Assembly (NCBI GenBank): GCA_004293915.1
Contig: RDZG01000103.1
Location: forward strand, 1 to 40,427
Reading direction: 5' to 3'
Length of the DNA stretch: 40,427 nt
Source of the DNA: Bacteroidota bacterium
Lineage (GTDB): Bacteria; Bacteroidota; Bacteroidia; Cytophagales; UBA9547
Part shown: piece after piece, positions 1-9,422 of the stretch
Layout: the number at the start of each line of letters is the position of its first letter
Position numbering within the stretch: position 1 is the stretch's first letter
Position numbers and translations under genes: made by a program
Notes under the pieces: generated by a model
Database searches by the model: none
Told to the model about the DNA's origin: nothing
What the model saw: only the letters and a program-made list of their open reading frames with translations

Positions 1-2088
1 AGTAGGATTTACACCAAATTTAAAACCTGCTTGTGTGCGACTGTTCCAGTTTGAGAAAATGGTATAGAATGGCAAATTGTAGCTATTTGTTTTGCCTTGC
101 ACCCATGCTTCCATCGTAAAACGAGAACTACCACCAACCAAATTAAAATCAAAACGGTTAGTACCCAAATTTACATTGGGGTCGGTAGCTGCTGGCACAC
201 GGATATAAATTTTGCCTCTGTATGGCATACCTGTAGTGTACAAATCAAACATATAGCCACCTGTTGATACCGTTTGGTCGCTTACTATATCAAAAGTTTT
301 CGAAATAACACTACTATGACATCCAGTCGGATTCAAATTAGTTGCTGTTATGTTAAAACCTTCTGAAACGGCATTTCCAGCTGTTAAACATATCATTTCA
401 GCTCTAGTGATGTCACAAAAATCATATGTGGTGTTTACACTGCCTGCTCCTGCTCTTTTTGGCGTTATGCTAAAGTTATAATTGCCTGCTGGCACAACAT
501 CAAGCGTAAAATTACTGCCCGCAATAATAGGAGGTGGTGTAACTAACACAATATCAGTAGCTAAAGTAGGAGCGGGTTCATACGTAGTTGTTGCCCAATT
601 AGAAGTCAAATTTTGATTAGGGTTTCCATTAACAACGCGTACTGCTAAATCAAACGTAGTTTGCCCGTTGTAATTCACAGATATATTGCTGGCAGTTTGG
701 TTTGTTATGGTGGTAGCGTTATTTAAAGTAAATCGTGCACTCGTTGCTGGCGTTATTGTGCCTTTATTAAACAATTTCCATTCGTAACTTAAACCATAAA
801 CAGATGATAAAGTGCTATAATAGTTATTATATAAACTTAATGAACTCTCAAAAACTCTAGAAGTGCCTGTTGGGCAAAATGGTGATATAGTATTTGCTGA
901 AACAGTTATTTTTGATGTTTGAGGAACAATAGCAAAAGGGAAAACTTTTGAATTGCCATAACCACAAGAATAAATAGAAGTTGCTTTTACACCATAATGT
1001 GAATAATATTTCCCCCCTGTTTTTAACGCAGCATTATTAATAAAAGGAATTATAAAAGTAGAATTATTACCACTTGCTACTGGTACAATCTCAGTATAGA
1101 CTGGGGTGCTATACCAACCATTATTACTTTCAGTATTTGTATAAACCTCCCATTTTATACCTGTTAAAGCAGGCTCAGATTTCAAATTTTGAATATCCAA
1201 ATCAAACCTTCTATTTATCTGTAATCGAGATGGAGTTACAACCGTTGATGTTATGTTGTTTATTGTGGGGTATATAGGTGTGTAATTTAACGTAAAACTA
1301 CTTGTCGCAGGATACCCCCCGCATTTAACATTTACATCCACTTTTATTTGTTTTCCGCAATTAGATTTTGTAAAGTCTACTGGCACAACTATAATTGATT
1401 TCAATGTAGCACCTTCAATCGTTCGGCTAGTTGAAACAATTTTAGGACCTGCAATAGAACTAGTTAAATAAATCACTGTATTCCAACCCTCTGGAATCGT
1501 CCATTTATAATTAGTTGCAGTTTCATTACCTACCAATTTTAAAACATACCCACCGTTAATTGTTTCATTAGTGTATATTTGACCTATATTGTAGTTTGGG
1601 TCTAATACATTAATTTCAATATGGGCTTTAGATCTTCCGCAAAGTCCTAATACTCCAAGCGGGCTTGTTTTAAGATATAAAGTTGTACTTTCATTGTTAA
1701 AAAGTCTAATATCATGAATCCCGTTATATCCACTGTAAGAACCTTGATATCCGTCTGGTATACAGATTTCTGTGTTTACAGAAAGACAATTACTAATATT
1801 TTTATTTGGTTCATTTGTATCATAAAACATACATTGATTGTAAGACATATCTATTCCTAAATTACCTAAATAAACTCCACTTTTGTTTTGAACTTCCCAA
1901 CCCATACATGTAACTAATTTCTTGTAATTCGGTGAATATGTTTCTTTCTGACCTCTACAAGGATTTTTTTCGCCAAGTATTTTCAAATCACTACAATAAA
2001 ATGTAGTATTACCACCATACCCAAACCCTAAATTAGTTGCAGCCATGACAAATACAATTGCCAAAAGCCAATATTTTTTTATCTTCAT
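1..2088 (-). CDS. Large secreted LamG-like protein, 3' end cut by window edge
   Basis: The minus strand is open without a stop from an ATG at 2088 down to base 1 (696 codons), so the C-terminus lies outside the window. The protein starts with a signal peptide (MKIKKYWLLAIVFVMAATNLGFG) and continues as Thr/Ser/Asn-rich beta-type sequence with scattered cysteines, typical of Bacteroidota surface proteins. Near the left edge the segment RFTMEAWVQGKTNSYNLPF followed by GFKFGV looks like the start of a concanavalin A/LamG-type domain. A T9SS sorting domain would be expected past the edge but cannot be seen. It lies 44 bases after the barrel-like gene on the same strand and is probably its operon partner. 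A role in adhesion or glycan binding is inference; the open frame and export signal are directly visible. Confidence 0.8.
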   Translation of the reverse strand, partial: MKIKKYWLLAIVFVMAATNLGFGYGGNTTFYCSDLKILGEKNPCRGQKETYSPNYKKLVTCMGWEVQNKSGVYLGNLGIDMSYNQCMFYDTNEPNKNISNCLSVNTEICIPDGYQGSYSGYNGIHDIRLFNNESTTLYLKTSPLGVLGLCGRSKAHIEINVLDPNYNIGQIYTNETINGGYVLKLVGNETATNYKWTIPEGWNTVIYLTSSIAGPKIVSTSRTIEGATLKSIIVVPVDFTKSNCGKQIKVDVNVKCGGYPATSSFTLNYTPIYPTINNITSTVVTPSRLQINRRFDLDIQNLKSEPALTGIKWEVYTNTESNNGWYSTPVYTEIVPVASGNNSTFIIPFINNAALKTGGKYYSHYGVKATSIYSCGYGNSKVFPFAIVPQTSKITVSANTISPFCPTGTSRVFESSLSLYNNYYSTLSSVYGLSYEWKLFNKGTITPATSARFTLNNATTITNQTASNISVNYNGQTTFDLAVRVVNGNPNQNLTSNWATTTYEPAPTLATDIVLVTPPPIIAGSNFTLDVVPAGNYNFSITPKRAGAGSVNTTYDFCDITRAEMICLTAGNAVSEGFNITATNLNPTGCHSSVISKTFDIVSDQTVSTGGYMFDLYTTGMPYRGKIYIRVPAATDPNVNLGTNRFDFNLVGGSSRFTMEAWVQGKTNSYNLPFYTIFSNWNSRTQAGFKFGVNPT

Positions 2089-2132
2089 TTTTATAATTTT
2101 TTAGTGTTTTTAAAATTTGTTAATTTATTTTT

Positions 2133-2669
2133 TTACAAAAATCTATATCTCCATCCGATTGAAAATTCAGCAGGAAGGTTTCCTTGCATTCTCAATCCTA
2201 AACTAAAATCAAAATTGAAACCATGTCTCGAATTGTGTGGCAAAATTTCAAATCCTACGATAGCATTTGGAAAAATATCGCCAGTTGCATTTACAACTTT
2301 ATCTGTAAAGGATGCAGACCCAATTCCTTTAAATAAATAAGAAGTATATTTAAACGTATGCCTGTACTTAATAGTAGCTCCAAAATAAGGTTGAAAAACT
2401 CTTTTTGTGTTTTTTTGATACACACATGCAACTTCAAAATCCATGTAATAAGGCGTTGCGAATCCAGATATATAACGCTTAAAACCTGTATTTATTTCAA
2501 AAGCTATATTTCCATAGTAATACCTGTAAGAAATTCCTTTCAATATTTTTAATCCTATCGCATGTGTATATAAATTATTATGTTTTGGTTTTGCGGTTGA
2601 GTCAATGGCTTGACTTTTGGCAAAAAACGAAACAAATATTAGTATGCTAGATAAAATTAAAAATTTCAT
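2133..2669 (-). CDS. Probable outer-membrane beta-barrel protein, 178 aa
   Basis: The protein has an N-terminal signal peptide (about residues 1-19, ending AKSQA). The rest alternates polar and aromatic residues, with many Tyr/Phe/Gly strands such as GISYRYYYGNIAFEINTGF, and ends in WRYRFL, an aromatic C-terminal strand as found in barrels inserted by the BAM complex. The length suits an eight-strand barrel. I recognise no named family. It lies 26 bases downstream of the exported protein at 2696-3427 and 44 bases upstream of the large secreted protein at 1-2088, all on the minus strand, so a three-gene operon is likely. The barrel assignment is inferred from sequence texture, not from a family match. 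Confidence 0.65.
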   Translation of the reverse strand: MKFLILSSILIFVSFFAKSQAIDSTAKPKHNNLYTHAIGLKILKGISYRYYYGNIAFEINTGFKRYISGFATPYYMDFEVACVYQKNTKRVFQPYFGATIKYRHTFKYTSYLFKGIGSASFTDKVVNATGDIFPNAIVGFEILPHNSRHGFNFDFSLGLRMQGNLPAEFSIGWRYRFL

Positions 2670-2695
2670 ATCGGAATGATGTTAGAATTTTTGTA

Positions 2696-3427
2696 TTATA
2701 ATGTTAAAGTTAATTTGCGTAATAATTTATTGTTTTTTGTGCGTTCTTCAACCTTCAAAACACCATACACAGGAGAAACCCAAAGTGTAAGTTTGTTTGG
2801 TTCTTCGCACACAAATTCGTTTTTGCTTTTTTCTTTTACACTTATTCTTAGTTTTGATGTGATCTTATACGAATTAGTGATGTTTACCCCACCCAAAGTA
2901 ATCAATTCCGAAGATTTTACTTTTAGGTTAGAAATTTCGTATTTAGAATCGAGTACTTTTTGAGTATCAAAAAAATATTTGCAATTAATTTCTGCATCGT
3001 CAAAATCTGAGTCAGTACACAAATTGCGAGGAAACGTTATGCCTTCGCTCATAGTTTTGATAGTTAGTTGTTTCACAGTCGAGCGGAGATTTAACAACAT
3101 TTCAGCATCAATCTTAAAACTTTCTTTCGAGAAAGAAAGTTTAAAGGTGTCATACCCAATGCTTCGGTCTTGTTCAGAAAAATAAGTTGCAAAGGCTTTT
3201 ATTTTTTTAGACGTTCCCGAAATGGTAAGCATACCAAATTGGCTAAAATCGAGCCTCATGCGATGCACAAAATTGCCCGCACTATCGGTTTCTATGTAGT
3301 CGAGTTGGTCGGGAACAAATATTTCTACCTTTTGGTTGTTTCCTGAACCCGCTTTGAGTTCTGTGGAAAAGAGTACAAACGCAAAAATACAACCTAATAT
3401 TTTGGTTTGTTTAACTAACTGTTTCAT
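2696..3427 (-). CDS. Exported protein of unknown function, 243 aa
   Basis: A signal peptide (about residues 1-26, ending TELKA) is followed by a beta-rich, lysine-rich soluble domain. The C-terminal part (LTLWVSPVYGVLKVEERTK) faintly resembles the last strands of DUF3108/TapB-like proteins, and a genuine DUF3108 gene lies divergently 530 bases away, but this is too weak to assign. Three cysteines lie in the middle and C-terminal parts. It is the first gene of a probable minus-strand operon with the barrel-like and LamG-like proteins. I do not recognise a function; export is the only well supported property. Confidence 0.65.
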   Translation of the reverse strand: MKQLVKQTKILGCIFAFVLFSTELKAGSGNNQKVEIFVPDQLDYIETDSAGNFVHRMRLDFSQFGMLTISGTSKKIKAFATYFSEQDRSIGYDTFKLSFSKESFKIDAEMLLNLRSTVKQLTIKTMSEGITFPRNLCTDSDFDDAEINCKYFFDTQKVLDSKYEISNLKVKSSELITLGGVNITNSYKITSKLRISVKEKSKNEFVCEEPNKLTLWVSPVYGVLKVEERTKNNKLLRKLTLTL

Positions 3428-3484
3428 ATTATATAAAATTAAGTGAATAATTTTGTATAATTATATATATATATATGCATATGT

Positions 3485-3492
3485 CAAAATTA
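3485..3492 (-). promoter_or_regulatory. Candidate -7 element for the 2696-3427 gene
   Basis: On the minus strand this reads TAATTTTG, matching the Bacteroidota -7 consensus TAnnTTTG. It would give a leader of about 50 bases. No TTG is found at the usual 17-23 base spacing, so support is weak. Confidence 0.3.
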
Positions 3493-3917
3493 AATGCAGA
3501 AAATGTTTGAAAAAGTTATCAACAATATTATATTTTGATTCAAAAATCTACAAAAATGCTAAGTAGTTATGCTCACAAACATAGTATCAGCAATATGAAT
3601 TTTAATTCGTGAATATCTTCAATGTTTTTTGTTCAGCATTAATTTCATTAATTTAATCTGTTTTTTTAAAATCACAATCTCACTCCCTTGCCAAAACTGA
3701 GCGGTAATGTATATTTAAGTAAGTCGCTTAATCTCTAAAAACTTTATCAAATCCCCCTTACTCAAAAATTAATTTATATTTGTTACAAAAACATTAACGT
3801 ATTGATATTCAATGGTTTAAAAATAAGCACATACATCATGAATTAGTATAACTTTTTAATAAAAAAATCGTGTAATAATCATTGTTTAGAAAAAAAATAT
3901 TTTCAGGCAATAAATCT

Positions 3918-3925
3918 TAAATTTG
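3918..3925 (+). promoter_or_regulatory. Candidate -7 element for DUF3108-murQ
   Basis: TAAATTTG matches TAnnTTTG and lies 32 bases before the ATG at 3958. The -33 TTG is not at standard spacing. A second perfect -7 (TATATTTG) at 3775-3782 would give a longer leader. Confidence 0.35.
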
Positions 3926-3957
3926 TAAGTTAATAAAATTCAGAATAACGTTAAAAA

Positions 3958-4779
3958 ATGAAAAGCAAAATAAAAGCTATTTTAATAAGTGTATTAGCTA
4001 TTTTTTTATTGTCGGCTGAAGAAGCCAAAAAAAGTAATGCAATAGAATTTGAAAGAGGAAATTTTGGACTTGGAGAAACCTTAAATTATCGCTTGCATTG
4101 GGGTCCATTTAATGCCGGTAGAGCTACAATATCGGTTGTAAATAAAATTGAAAGTATGAATAACAAACCTTGCTATGTGTTGGCTGTGGTTGGCAAAACT
4201 GTGGGTTTAGGCGAAGTTAGTATACACATAAGAGATAGTTGGGTTGCATTTTTGGATACTGCAACTTTTCTTCCTCAAAAAGCTTATCGAGATATCACTG
4301 AAGGAAAATATAAATTGAAAGAAGATGTAGTTTTTGATCATGAAAAAAAACAAGTAAAAATTACCCGAAAACATCCCGATAGAGATTTCGAGCGTTTAGA
4401 AAAAGAAGTTCCCGAAGGTGTACAAGATATTTTGGGTGGCTTTTATCAATTGAGAAGAGTAAATTTTAATAAATTAAAAATTGGCGACACCGTAGTTGTA
4501 AAAGCTTTTTTTGATAAAGAAAACTTTAATTTCAAAGTAAAATACAAAGGAAAAATAAAAGTAGATACCGATGCAGGTGAGTTTAATGCCATTAAAATTG
4601 TGCCAATTATGCCCAAAAATAAGCTTTTTGATGGCGAAGAATCTGTGGTTGGTTATATTTCTGACGATAAAAATAAAATTCCATTGATGGCAGAAGTTAA
4701 AATGTTTGTTGGCAAAGTTAAACTCGAATTAACCGATTATGCTGGTTTAAAAAATCCGTTGAACAAAATTGAAGACTAA
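3958..4779 (+). CDS. DUF3108 domain-containing exported protein
   Basis: The protein is 273 aa, with a hydrophobic N-terminus (about residues 1-18) that should send it to the periplasm. The mature part matches the DUF3108 pattern: an early GLGETLNYRLHWGPFNAGRA segment, an internal DSWVAFLDTATFLPQKAYRD strand pair and a late pair in which a processed value is converted (FNAIKIVPIMPK, then VVGYISDDKNKIPLMAEVKM). DUF3108 proteins are periplasmic lipocalin-like beta folds of unknown biochemical role. The stop codon is followed after three bases by the murQ start, so the two genes are surely co-transcribed, which suggests a link to cell-wall or envelope turnover (inference). Confidence 0.85.
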   Translation: MKSKIKAILISVLAIFLLSAEEAKKSNAIEFERGNFGLGETLNYRLHWGPFNAGRATISVVNKIESMNNKPCYVLAVVGKTVGLGEVSIHIRDSWVAFLDTATFLPQKAYRDITEGKYKLKEDVVFDHEKKQVKITRKHPDRDFERLEKEVPEGVQDILGGFYQLRRVNFNKLKIGDTVVVKAFFDKENFNFKVKYKGKIKVDTDAGEFNAIKIVPIMPKNKLFDGEESVVGYISDDKNKIPLMAEVKMFVGKVKLELTDYAGLKNPLNKIED

Positions 4780-4782
4780 AAT

Positions 4783-5580
4783 ATGACAACAGAATCGAGT
4801 TCAAAACATACAGATTTAGAAAAAAAAACAGTTAAAGAACTTCTTTTGGGAATAAATGAAGAAGACAAATTAGTTCCATTAGCTGTTGAAAAAGCAATTC
4901 CTCAAATCGAAAAAGTTGTTACTCAAATTGTTGAAAAACTAAAACTTGGCGGCAGATTGTTTTACATTGGTGCTGGCACAAGTGGCAGGTTAGGTGTGGT
5001 AGATGCAAGCGAATGCCCACCAACCTATGGTGTGCCTTACGATATGGTAATTGGCATAATTGCTGGTGGCGATGGGGCAATTAGAAAAGCGGTGGAAGGT
5101 GCCGAAGATAGCAAAGAACTTGCTGTTCAAGATTTAAAAAAGTATCATTTTTCAGCTAACGACTTTTTAGTTGGCATAGCAGCTTCGGGTCGAACACCTT
5201 TTGTGATTGGAGGGTTGGAATATGCAAAAATGCTGGGAGCAAAGACTGGCTGTGTGGTTTGTAATGCAGATTCTACCATTGCTAAAGTTTCGGAATTTCC
5301 TGTAGAAGTAATAGTTGGTCCGGAGTATGTTACTGGCAGTACTCGGATGAAAGCTGGCACGGCACAAAAGCTTGTTTTAAATATGATTACAACATCTACC
5401 ATGATTCTATTAGGCAGAATAAAAGGCAATAAAATGGTTGATATGATGCTTACAAACGAAAAATTGGTTGATAGGGGTATAAAAATGGTAATGCAAGAAA
5501 CTGGTTTAACTTATTCAGAATCAGATGCTTTGCTTTTAAAACATGGAAGTGTAAGAAAAGCGATTGAGAATAAAATATAG
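4783..5580 (+). CDS. murQ: N-acetylmuramic acid 6-phosphate etherase MurQ
   Basis: MurQ cleaves the lactyl ether of MurNAc-6-phosphate to give GlcNAc-6-phosphate and D-lactate in peptidoglycan recycling, in the cytoplasm. The 265 aa protein shows the SIS-fold phosphosugar loop [11 protein letters not shown] (61-71), DASECPPT with the family's catalytic acid at Glu77, the second conserved acid in EGAED (105-109), and the signature [13 protein letters not shown]. The length is about 30 residues shorter than the E. coli enzyme at the C-terminus, as is usual in Bacteroidota. It has no signal peptide. The neighbour is DUF3108, three bases upstream; no MurNAc transporter, kinase or NagA/NagB gene is in the window. 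The assignment is secure. Confidence 0.96.
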   Translation: MTTESSSKHTDLEKKTVKELLLGINEEDKLVPLAVEKAIPQIEKVVTQIVEKLKLGGRLFYIGAGTSGRLGVVDASECPPTYGVPYDMVIGIIAGGDGAIRKAVEGAEDSKELAVQDLKKYHFSANDFLVGIAASGRTPFVIGGLEYAKMLGAKTGCVVCNADSTIAKVSEFPVEVIVGPEYVTGSTRMKAGTAQKLVLNMITTSTMILLGRIKGNKMVDMMLTNEKLVDRGIKMVMQETGLTYSESDALLLKHGSVRKAIENKI

Positions 5581-5623
5581 TATTTTAAGATTTTTAGTAT
5601 ATTAATACTATTCGTTTTTATTC

Positions 5624-5654
5624 TTGCAAAACCCAACCATTTGATTTATTTTTG
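5624..5654 (+). promoter_or_regulatory. Bacteroidota-type promoter for the DUF4384-like gene
   Basis: TTG (5624-5626), a 20-base spacer and TATTTTTG (5647-5654) match the -33/-7 consensus TTG-N17-23-TAnnTTTG. Transcription would start near 5661, about 17 bases before the ATG at 5678. This separates the gene from the upstream murQ unit. Confidence 0.55.
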
Positions 5655-5677
5655 AGTGATATACTTATTCACGATTT

Positions 5678-6574
5678 ATGAAAAAAGTCATTTTTGTTAC
5701 TTTTTGTGTTCAGTTTAGTTTTTTATCTTTTGCTCAAAAAAGTAAAAATGTAGCTGCTTCTTATCAGCTAAAAGTTGAAAACGGGATTTCAATTGAAGCT
5801 GCACAACAAAAAGCGTGCGATTTTGCTCGCGTAGAAGCTATGGAAGCAGAGTTTGGCAGGGTGGTAATTCAAGGCAATAGCACTTATATCGAAAATATTG
5901 AAACTGGTAAAAAAGTTGAAAGCAAATCGGTTTTTAACATGACCGCAGACACTTATGTAAATGCAGAATGGCTAGAAGATACGCAAAAACCTAAGCTCGA
6001 AAAGTTTTTGAATAAAGATGATATTTGGGTAAAATGTTCGGTTGAAGGCAAAGCTATCGAAATCAAAAATGCTCCAATTGATATTTTGGCAGAAACCATG
6101 GATTGCCCCAAAATAAGTTGCAAAACTACTGATTTTCAAAACGAAGAATCCATGTTTTTGCTTTTTAAATCGCCAAAAGATGGCTTTGTTTCTGTATTTT
6201 TAGATGATAGAACAACTTCTTTTTGTATTTATCCTTATCAAAATATGAGTTACGAACAATTTGTAAATCAGAAGTTTATGGCTCAAAAAGAATATTATTT
6301 TTTCGATAAATCTAATCCGTTTTTAAGTAATAAATCTATTATTGATGAATTAAATCTTGTAACAGAAAAACCTCAAGAAAGCAATCGTGTTTTTGTTGTT
6401 TTTTCTGAAAATGCTTTAGTTATTCCTGTGTTAGACGATAAAAAACAAAATGCTGATTTGAGTTTTATTCCACGTTCGATACCTTCCGAAAAATTTCAAA
6501 AATGGTTGCAAAATATTAGAATCAAAGATAAAACTGCACAAGTAAAAATTTTAGATGTAACTATTAAAAAGTAA
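5678..6574 (+). CDS. Exported DUF4384-like protein of the protease cluster
   Basis: The 298 aa protein has a signal peptide ending SFLSFAQ (about residue 20). Residues about 24-130 form a domain with an alternating A-x3-A helix (SIEAAQQKACDFARVEAME) and beta strands, recalling LPP20-like domains. Residues about 155-260 contain ESMFLLFKSPKDGFVSVFLD followed by CIYPYQ, which resembles DUF4384, a domain often found fused to or next to secreted caspase-like proteins. It is convergent with the TPR-CHAT gene, the two stop codons only four bases apart, and has its own promoter. The function is unknown. The context suggests it works with the exported caspase/CHAT proteins, perhaps as substrate or regulator (inference). 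Confidence 0.7.
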   Translation: MKKVIFVTFCVQFSFLSFAQKSKNVAASYQLKVENGISIEAAQQKACDFARVEAMEAEFGRVVIQGNSTYIENIETGKKVESKSVFNMTADTYVNAEWLEDTQKPKLEKFLNKDDIWVKCSVEGKAIEIKNAPIDILAETMDCPKISCKTTDFQNEESMFLLFKSPKDGFVSVFLDDRTTSFCIYPYQNMSYEQFVNQKFMAQKEYYFFDKSNPFLSNKSIIDELNLVTEKPQESNRVFVVFSENALVIPVLDDKKQNADLSFIPRSIPSEKFQKWLQNIRIKDKTAQVKILDVTIKK

Positions 6575-6578
6575 AATT

Positions 6579-9413
6579 TTAATTTCCCAAATAGATAAAA
6601 GCCCCCCAAAAATAAGGATGGTTAAACTTTTTCAGGGTCTTTAATTGGGCTATATGCAGTGCCTCACGTTTGTTTTTTGTTTGCAAATAATTTTTATAAA
6701 ATTCAATCATCAATTCTTTAGTAGAATTATCGTTTACTGTCCAGAGGCTCATAATAATGGATTTTGCACCAGCCGAAAGTATGGCACGTTGCAAACCAAA
6801 AACTCCTTCGCCATTTTTGATTTCTCCCAAACCTGTTTCGCAAGCCGAAAGCACAATCAATTCTATGTTTTCAAGATTTTTTTGGTTTAATTCATAAGCA
6901 GAAAGCAATCCATCGTAGCGTTTGCTCAAATTTACATCTGCCAAAACCAAACCCGAACGCAAAAGTGGTTCTTTTGATGTAACATCCGAATTTTTTGAAG
7001 GTACAAAATAACCGTGTGTAGCTAAATGAATGATGCTTTTTGCTGATTCAATAGAATCTGTAACAGACTTAAAATAAGCATGTGTACTTATTTTGACTTT
7101 TCTTTTTTGGGCTGATTCATAAAAACTTTCTTCTGTAGCTTTTTCTTTAATATAGATGTCGATTTTTTTTCCTGAATTTTGCAAAAGTTGTCCAATTTGT
7201 TTAATCTCATCTTCGGTTTCTGGCAAATCGCTAAATGGAATATTCGATGCAGCAGCTGCAGCTCTAGTTGCATCTCGCTCAGTATCAGTGCCTCCAGCAT
7301 TTCCTTCTAAGTTATAGCTTGGTCTGCCAAAGAGATAAAACGAATTAATTTCATCTGTTTGCTTTTTGTTATTTATGTCGCTTTTTGCTATATCGCCAGG
7401 ATTTGTAACATAATCAATTCTGTATTTTTCGATTACGTATTTATTCGTTTTTGGATTTTTTAGTGTCGAAATATTTACTTGATTATATACGCCATCATTT
7501 GAAAAATAAACAGATTTTATGTTTTCTCCCAAATACTTTTCAATCGGACTCCAAAAAACGTTAAACGACTCTAAATCATCTTGTTGCGATTTGATACTAT
7601 TTCTATAATATTTTATATAACGTTTTTCTAAATCTGTACTTTTGGCAATTTCTATAAGTTTTGGATTGGCAAATGATTTTTGCAAAATCAAAGCATAATA
7701 TATAGCCGAATCTTTAGTAATTCTTACTCTAAAAACATCCACCATTGCTTCTGTTTCAGAAAGTGAAGTTTGAATTCTTTTCCATCCTAAAATTTTGTTT
7801 TCATATTCTGACGAAAGTGTTAATCGTGTAAAAAGCTTTTTTTCGAGTGTGTTTATTTTAAAAACTAACTCATTAAGTTCTCTTTTAGATTTTTCATCAA
7901 AAGCACCTTTTTGATATAGTTTTGTAAGTTTAACTTTCTCATCTTCAATAGTTTGATGAATTTTCAGATTTGAAGTGTCTTTAATTTGCGACAATTGCTG
8001 TTTGGTCGAATTTAGTGAATTTAATACAAAGCCTTTTTGATTGATTTCAAAATCGAGCAACATTCCAGTAAAAGTTGTTGTTGATTTTGGATTTGCTTTG
8101 CCTAGCAATCCACTTCTATGCACACAAAAACGCTTAATATTATTGAAATAATTTTCATTTTTATCATAATATTTTAGTCTTTCTTTTTCAGTTAATTTTG
8201 GAAAATTGTTTAATAATTCAGCTTTTTTAGATGTATAAGATTTGATTAACATTTCGTCTGAAATCAAATCGATTTCATCAATATTTGAAGCAAATTCGAT
8301 GTATCTAGCCAAAAAATAACTATACTCAAAGCTGTCGTGCAATTTGTTTTCAGTAAAAAAAGTATTTAAAGCTAAAAAATGTGTTTTAGCATTTTCAATA
8401 TCGTTATTTAAGTAAGTTGCATAAGCCAAATTGATTTTATTGATGATATAATCTCTATTTTTTTGAAAGTTTTCGATATTTTTTTCAAAAGATTTTTGAC
8501 AAAATTCTACTAAACTATAATACTTTTTGTTTAATCCTTTTTTTGCAACCAGCTCGGCATAATTTGCAAGCATATTTGCGTATTCTGCTGATTCTATGGA
8601 TGAAATTTCTGCTTTCTTTTTTAAAGCTGCTAAAAATATTTTTTCGCTTTCTTCTAAATTATTACTATAAAAAGATGCAGAAGCCAAATTTATCATGGTA
8701 TTAACTTCTGATGAAACATCTTTTTGCTCTAATCTTTTTTTATACTCAAGTGATTTGTTTAAATAAATTATAGCAAGGTCGTAAAATCCGATGTTTAAAT
8801 ATAATTCACCTAAATTATTAACAATTTTTGCATATGTATTTGAACTTCGCTCATTTATTTCTTCAAGTTTTTCCAAACAAGTTTTGTACAATGGCTCAGC
8901 TTCTGAATATTCGCCTGTTGTAACATATAAATCGGCAAGGTTATTTAAAAAAATCGCGTATTCAACCGTATTTGACGTTTTTTTTGCTTTATTATAATCT
9001 AAAGATTCAATATAATATTTTTTTGCTTTTTGATAATTGCCAATTTCAGCATGTGCAGCAGCCAAATTATTGAGCAAAGAACCAAATATTTTTGTTTTTC
9101 TGCTGTTTTCAATGTTTTGTAGATTTATTGCTTTTTCAAAAACAGAAATTGCATCCGAATAATTTGTGTTTTTGTAATGTATTAAGCCAATTTGGTTAAT
9201 TATATAATAGTATTTTTCGTCATCTGTTACACCCTTTTTTTCGTATAACGTTTTGGCTATTAGATATTTATCAAATGCAGATTTTAAATTTTCGGTTTTA
9301 TAATATGCATCCGCTTGGGCTAAAATTGCTTGTTTTTCTGCAATATTTTCTGTTTGTGAAAAACTAAAAAAGTAGGATAAAATGGCAAAAAATAAAATAG
9401 ATTTTCTCTTCAT
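6579..9413 (-). CDS. Secreted TPR-CHAT protease
   Basis: The 944 aa protein has a signal peptide (MKRKSILFFAILSYFFSFSQ), then tetratricopeptide-type helical repeats over about residues 25-370 (for example LLNNLAAAHAEIGNYQKAKKYY and FLNNLADLYVTTGEYSEAEPLY), a helical linker, and a C-terminal CHAT domain (about 620-944). CHAT is a caspase/separase-like clan CD peptidase. The expected dyad is present: His800 in HLATHGYF and Cys858 in LSACETGLGE. The LPETEDEI motif and PLLRSGLVLADVN typical of CHAT are also seen. It ends an operon with the caspase and LPP20-like genes, nine bases after the latter. Known TPR-CHAT proteins (Craspase partner) are cytoplasmic; this one is predicted to be periplasmic or surface-exposed. 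The substrate is unknown. Confidence 0.93.
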   Translation of the reverse strand: MKRKSILFFAILSYFFSFSQTENIAEKQAILAQADAYYKTENLKSAFDKYLIAKTLYEKKGVTDDEKYYYIINQIGLIHYKNTNYSDAISVFEKAINLQNIENSRKTKIFGSLLNNLAAAHAEIGNYQKAKKYYIESLDYNKAKKTSNTVEYAIFLNNLADLYVTTGEYSEAEPLYKTCLEKLEEINERSSNTYAKIVNNLGELYLNIGFYDLAIIYLNKSLEYKKRLEQKDVSSEVNTMINLASASFYSNNLEESEKIFLAALKKKAEISSIESAEYANMLANYAELVAKKGLNKKYYSLVEFCQKSFEKNIENFQKNRDYIINKINLAYATYLNNDIENAKTHFLALNTFFTENKLHDSFEYSYFLARYIEFASNIDEIDLISDEMLIKSYTSKKAELLNNFPKLTEKERLKYYDKNENYFNNIKRFCVHRSGLLGKANPKSTTTFTGMLLDFEINQKGFVLNSLNSTKQQLSQIKDTSNLKIHQTIEDEKVKLTKLYQKGAFDEKSKRELNELVFKINTLEKKLFTRLTLSSEYENKILGWKRIQTSLSETEAMVDVFRVRITKDSAIYYALILQKSFANPKLIEIAKSTDLEKRYIKYYRNSIKSQQDDLESFNVFWSPIEKYLGENIKSVYFSNDGVYNQVNISTLKNPKTNKYVIEKYRIDYVTNPGDIAKSDINNKKQTDEINSFYLFGRPSYNLEGNAGGTDTERDATRAAAAASNIPFSDLPETEDEIKQIGQLLQNSGKKIDIYIKEKATEESFYESAQKRKVKISTHAYFKSVTDSIESAKSIIHLATHGYFVPSKNSDVTSKEPLLRSGLVLADVNLSKRYDGLLSAYELNQKNLENIELIVLSACETGLGEIKNGEGVFGLQRAILSAGAKSIIMSLWTVNDNSTKELMIEFYKNYLQTKNKREALHIAQLKTLKKFNHPYFWGAFIYLGN

Positions 9414-9422
9414 TTTTTAAAA

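Larger units (their letters stand above)
3428..3957. other. Divergent intergenic region, 530 bases, no gene seen
   Basis: This very AT-rich stretch separates the minus-strand operon from the DUF3108-murQ pair. No ORF with coding character and no RNA gene was found. It holds a TA-repeat tract near 3459-3475, a minus-strand -7 candidate (TAATTTTG, 3485-3492) and two plus-strand -7 candidates (TATATTTG at 3775-3782 and TAAATTTG at 3918-3925). A TTTGT/ACAAA inverted repeat overlaps the first plus-strand candidate. The length exceeds what two promoters need, so an unrecognised small RNA is possible. Confidence 0.6.

Noticed and set aside
3515-3523. TTATCAACA, a DnaA-box-like sequence in the AT-rich 530-base intergenic region, suggesting an origin
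   Set aside because: It is a single near match with no box cluster and no dnaA, dnaN, gidA or parAB gene nearby.
5595-5610. TAGTAT/ATACTA hairpin after murQ as a terminator
   Set aside because: The six A/T-rich pairs are too weak and the following T tract is interrupted; such hairpins occur by chance in this AT-rich DNA.
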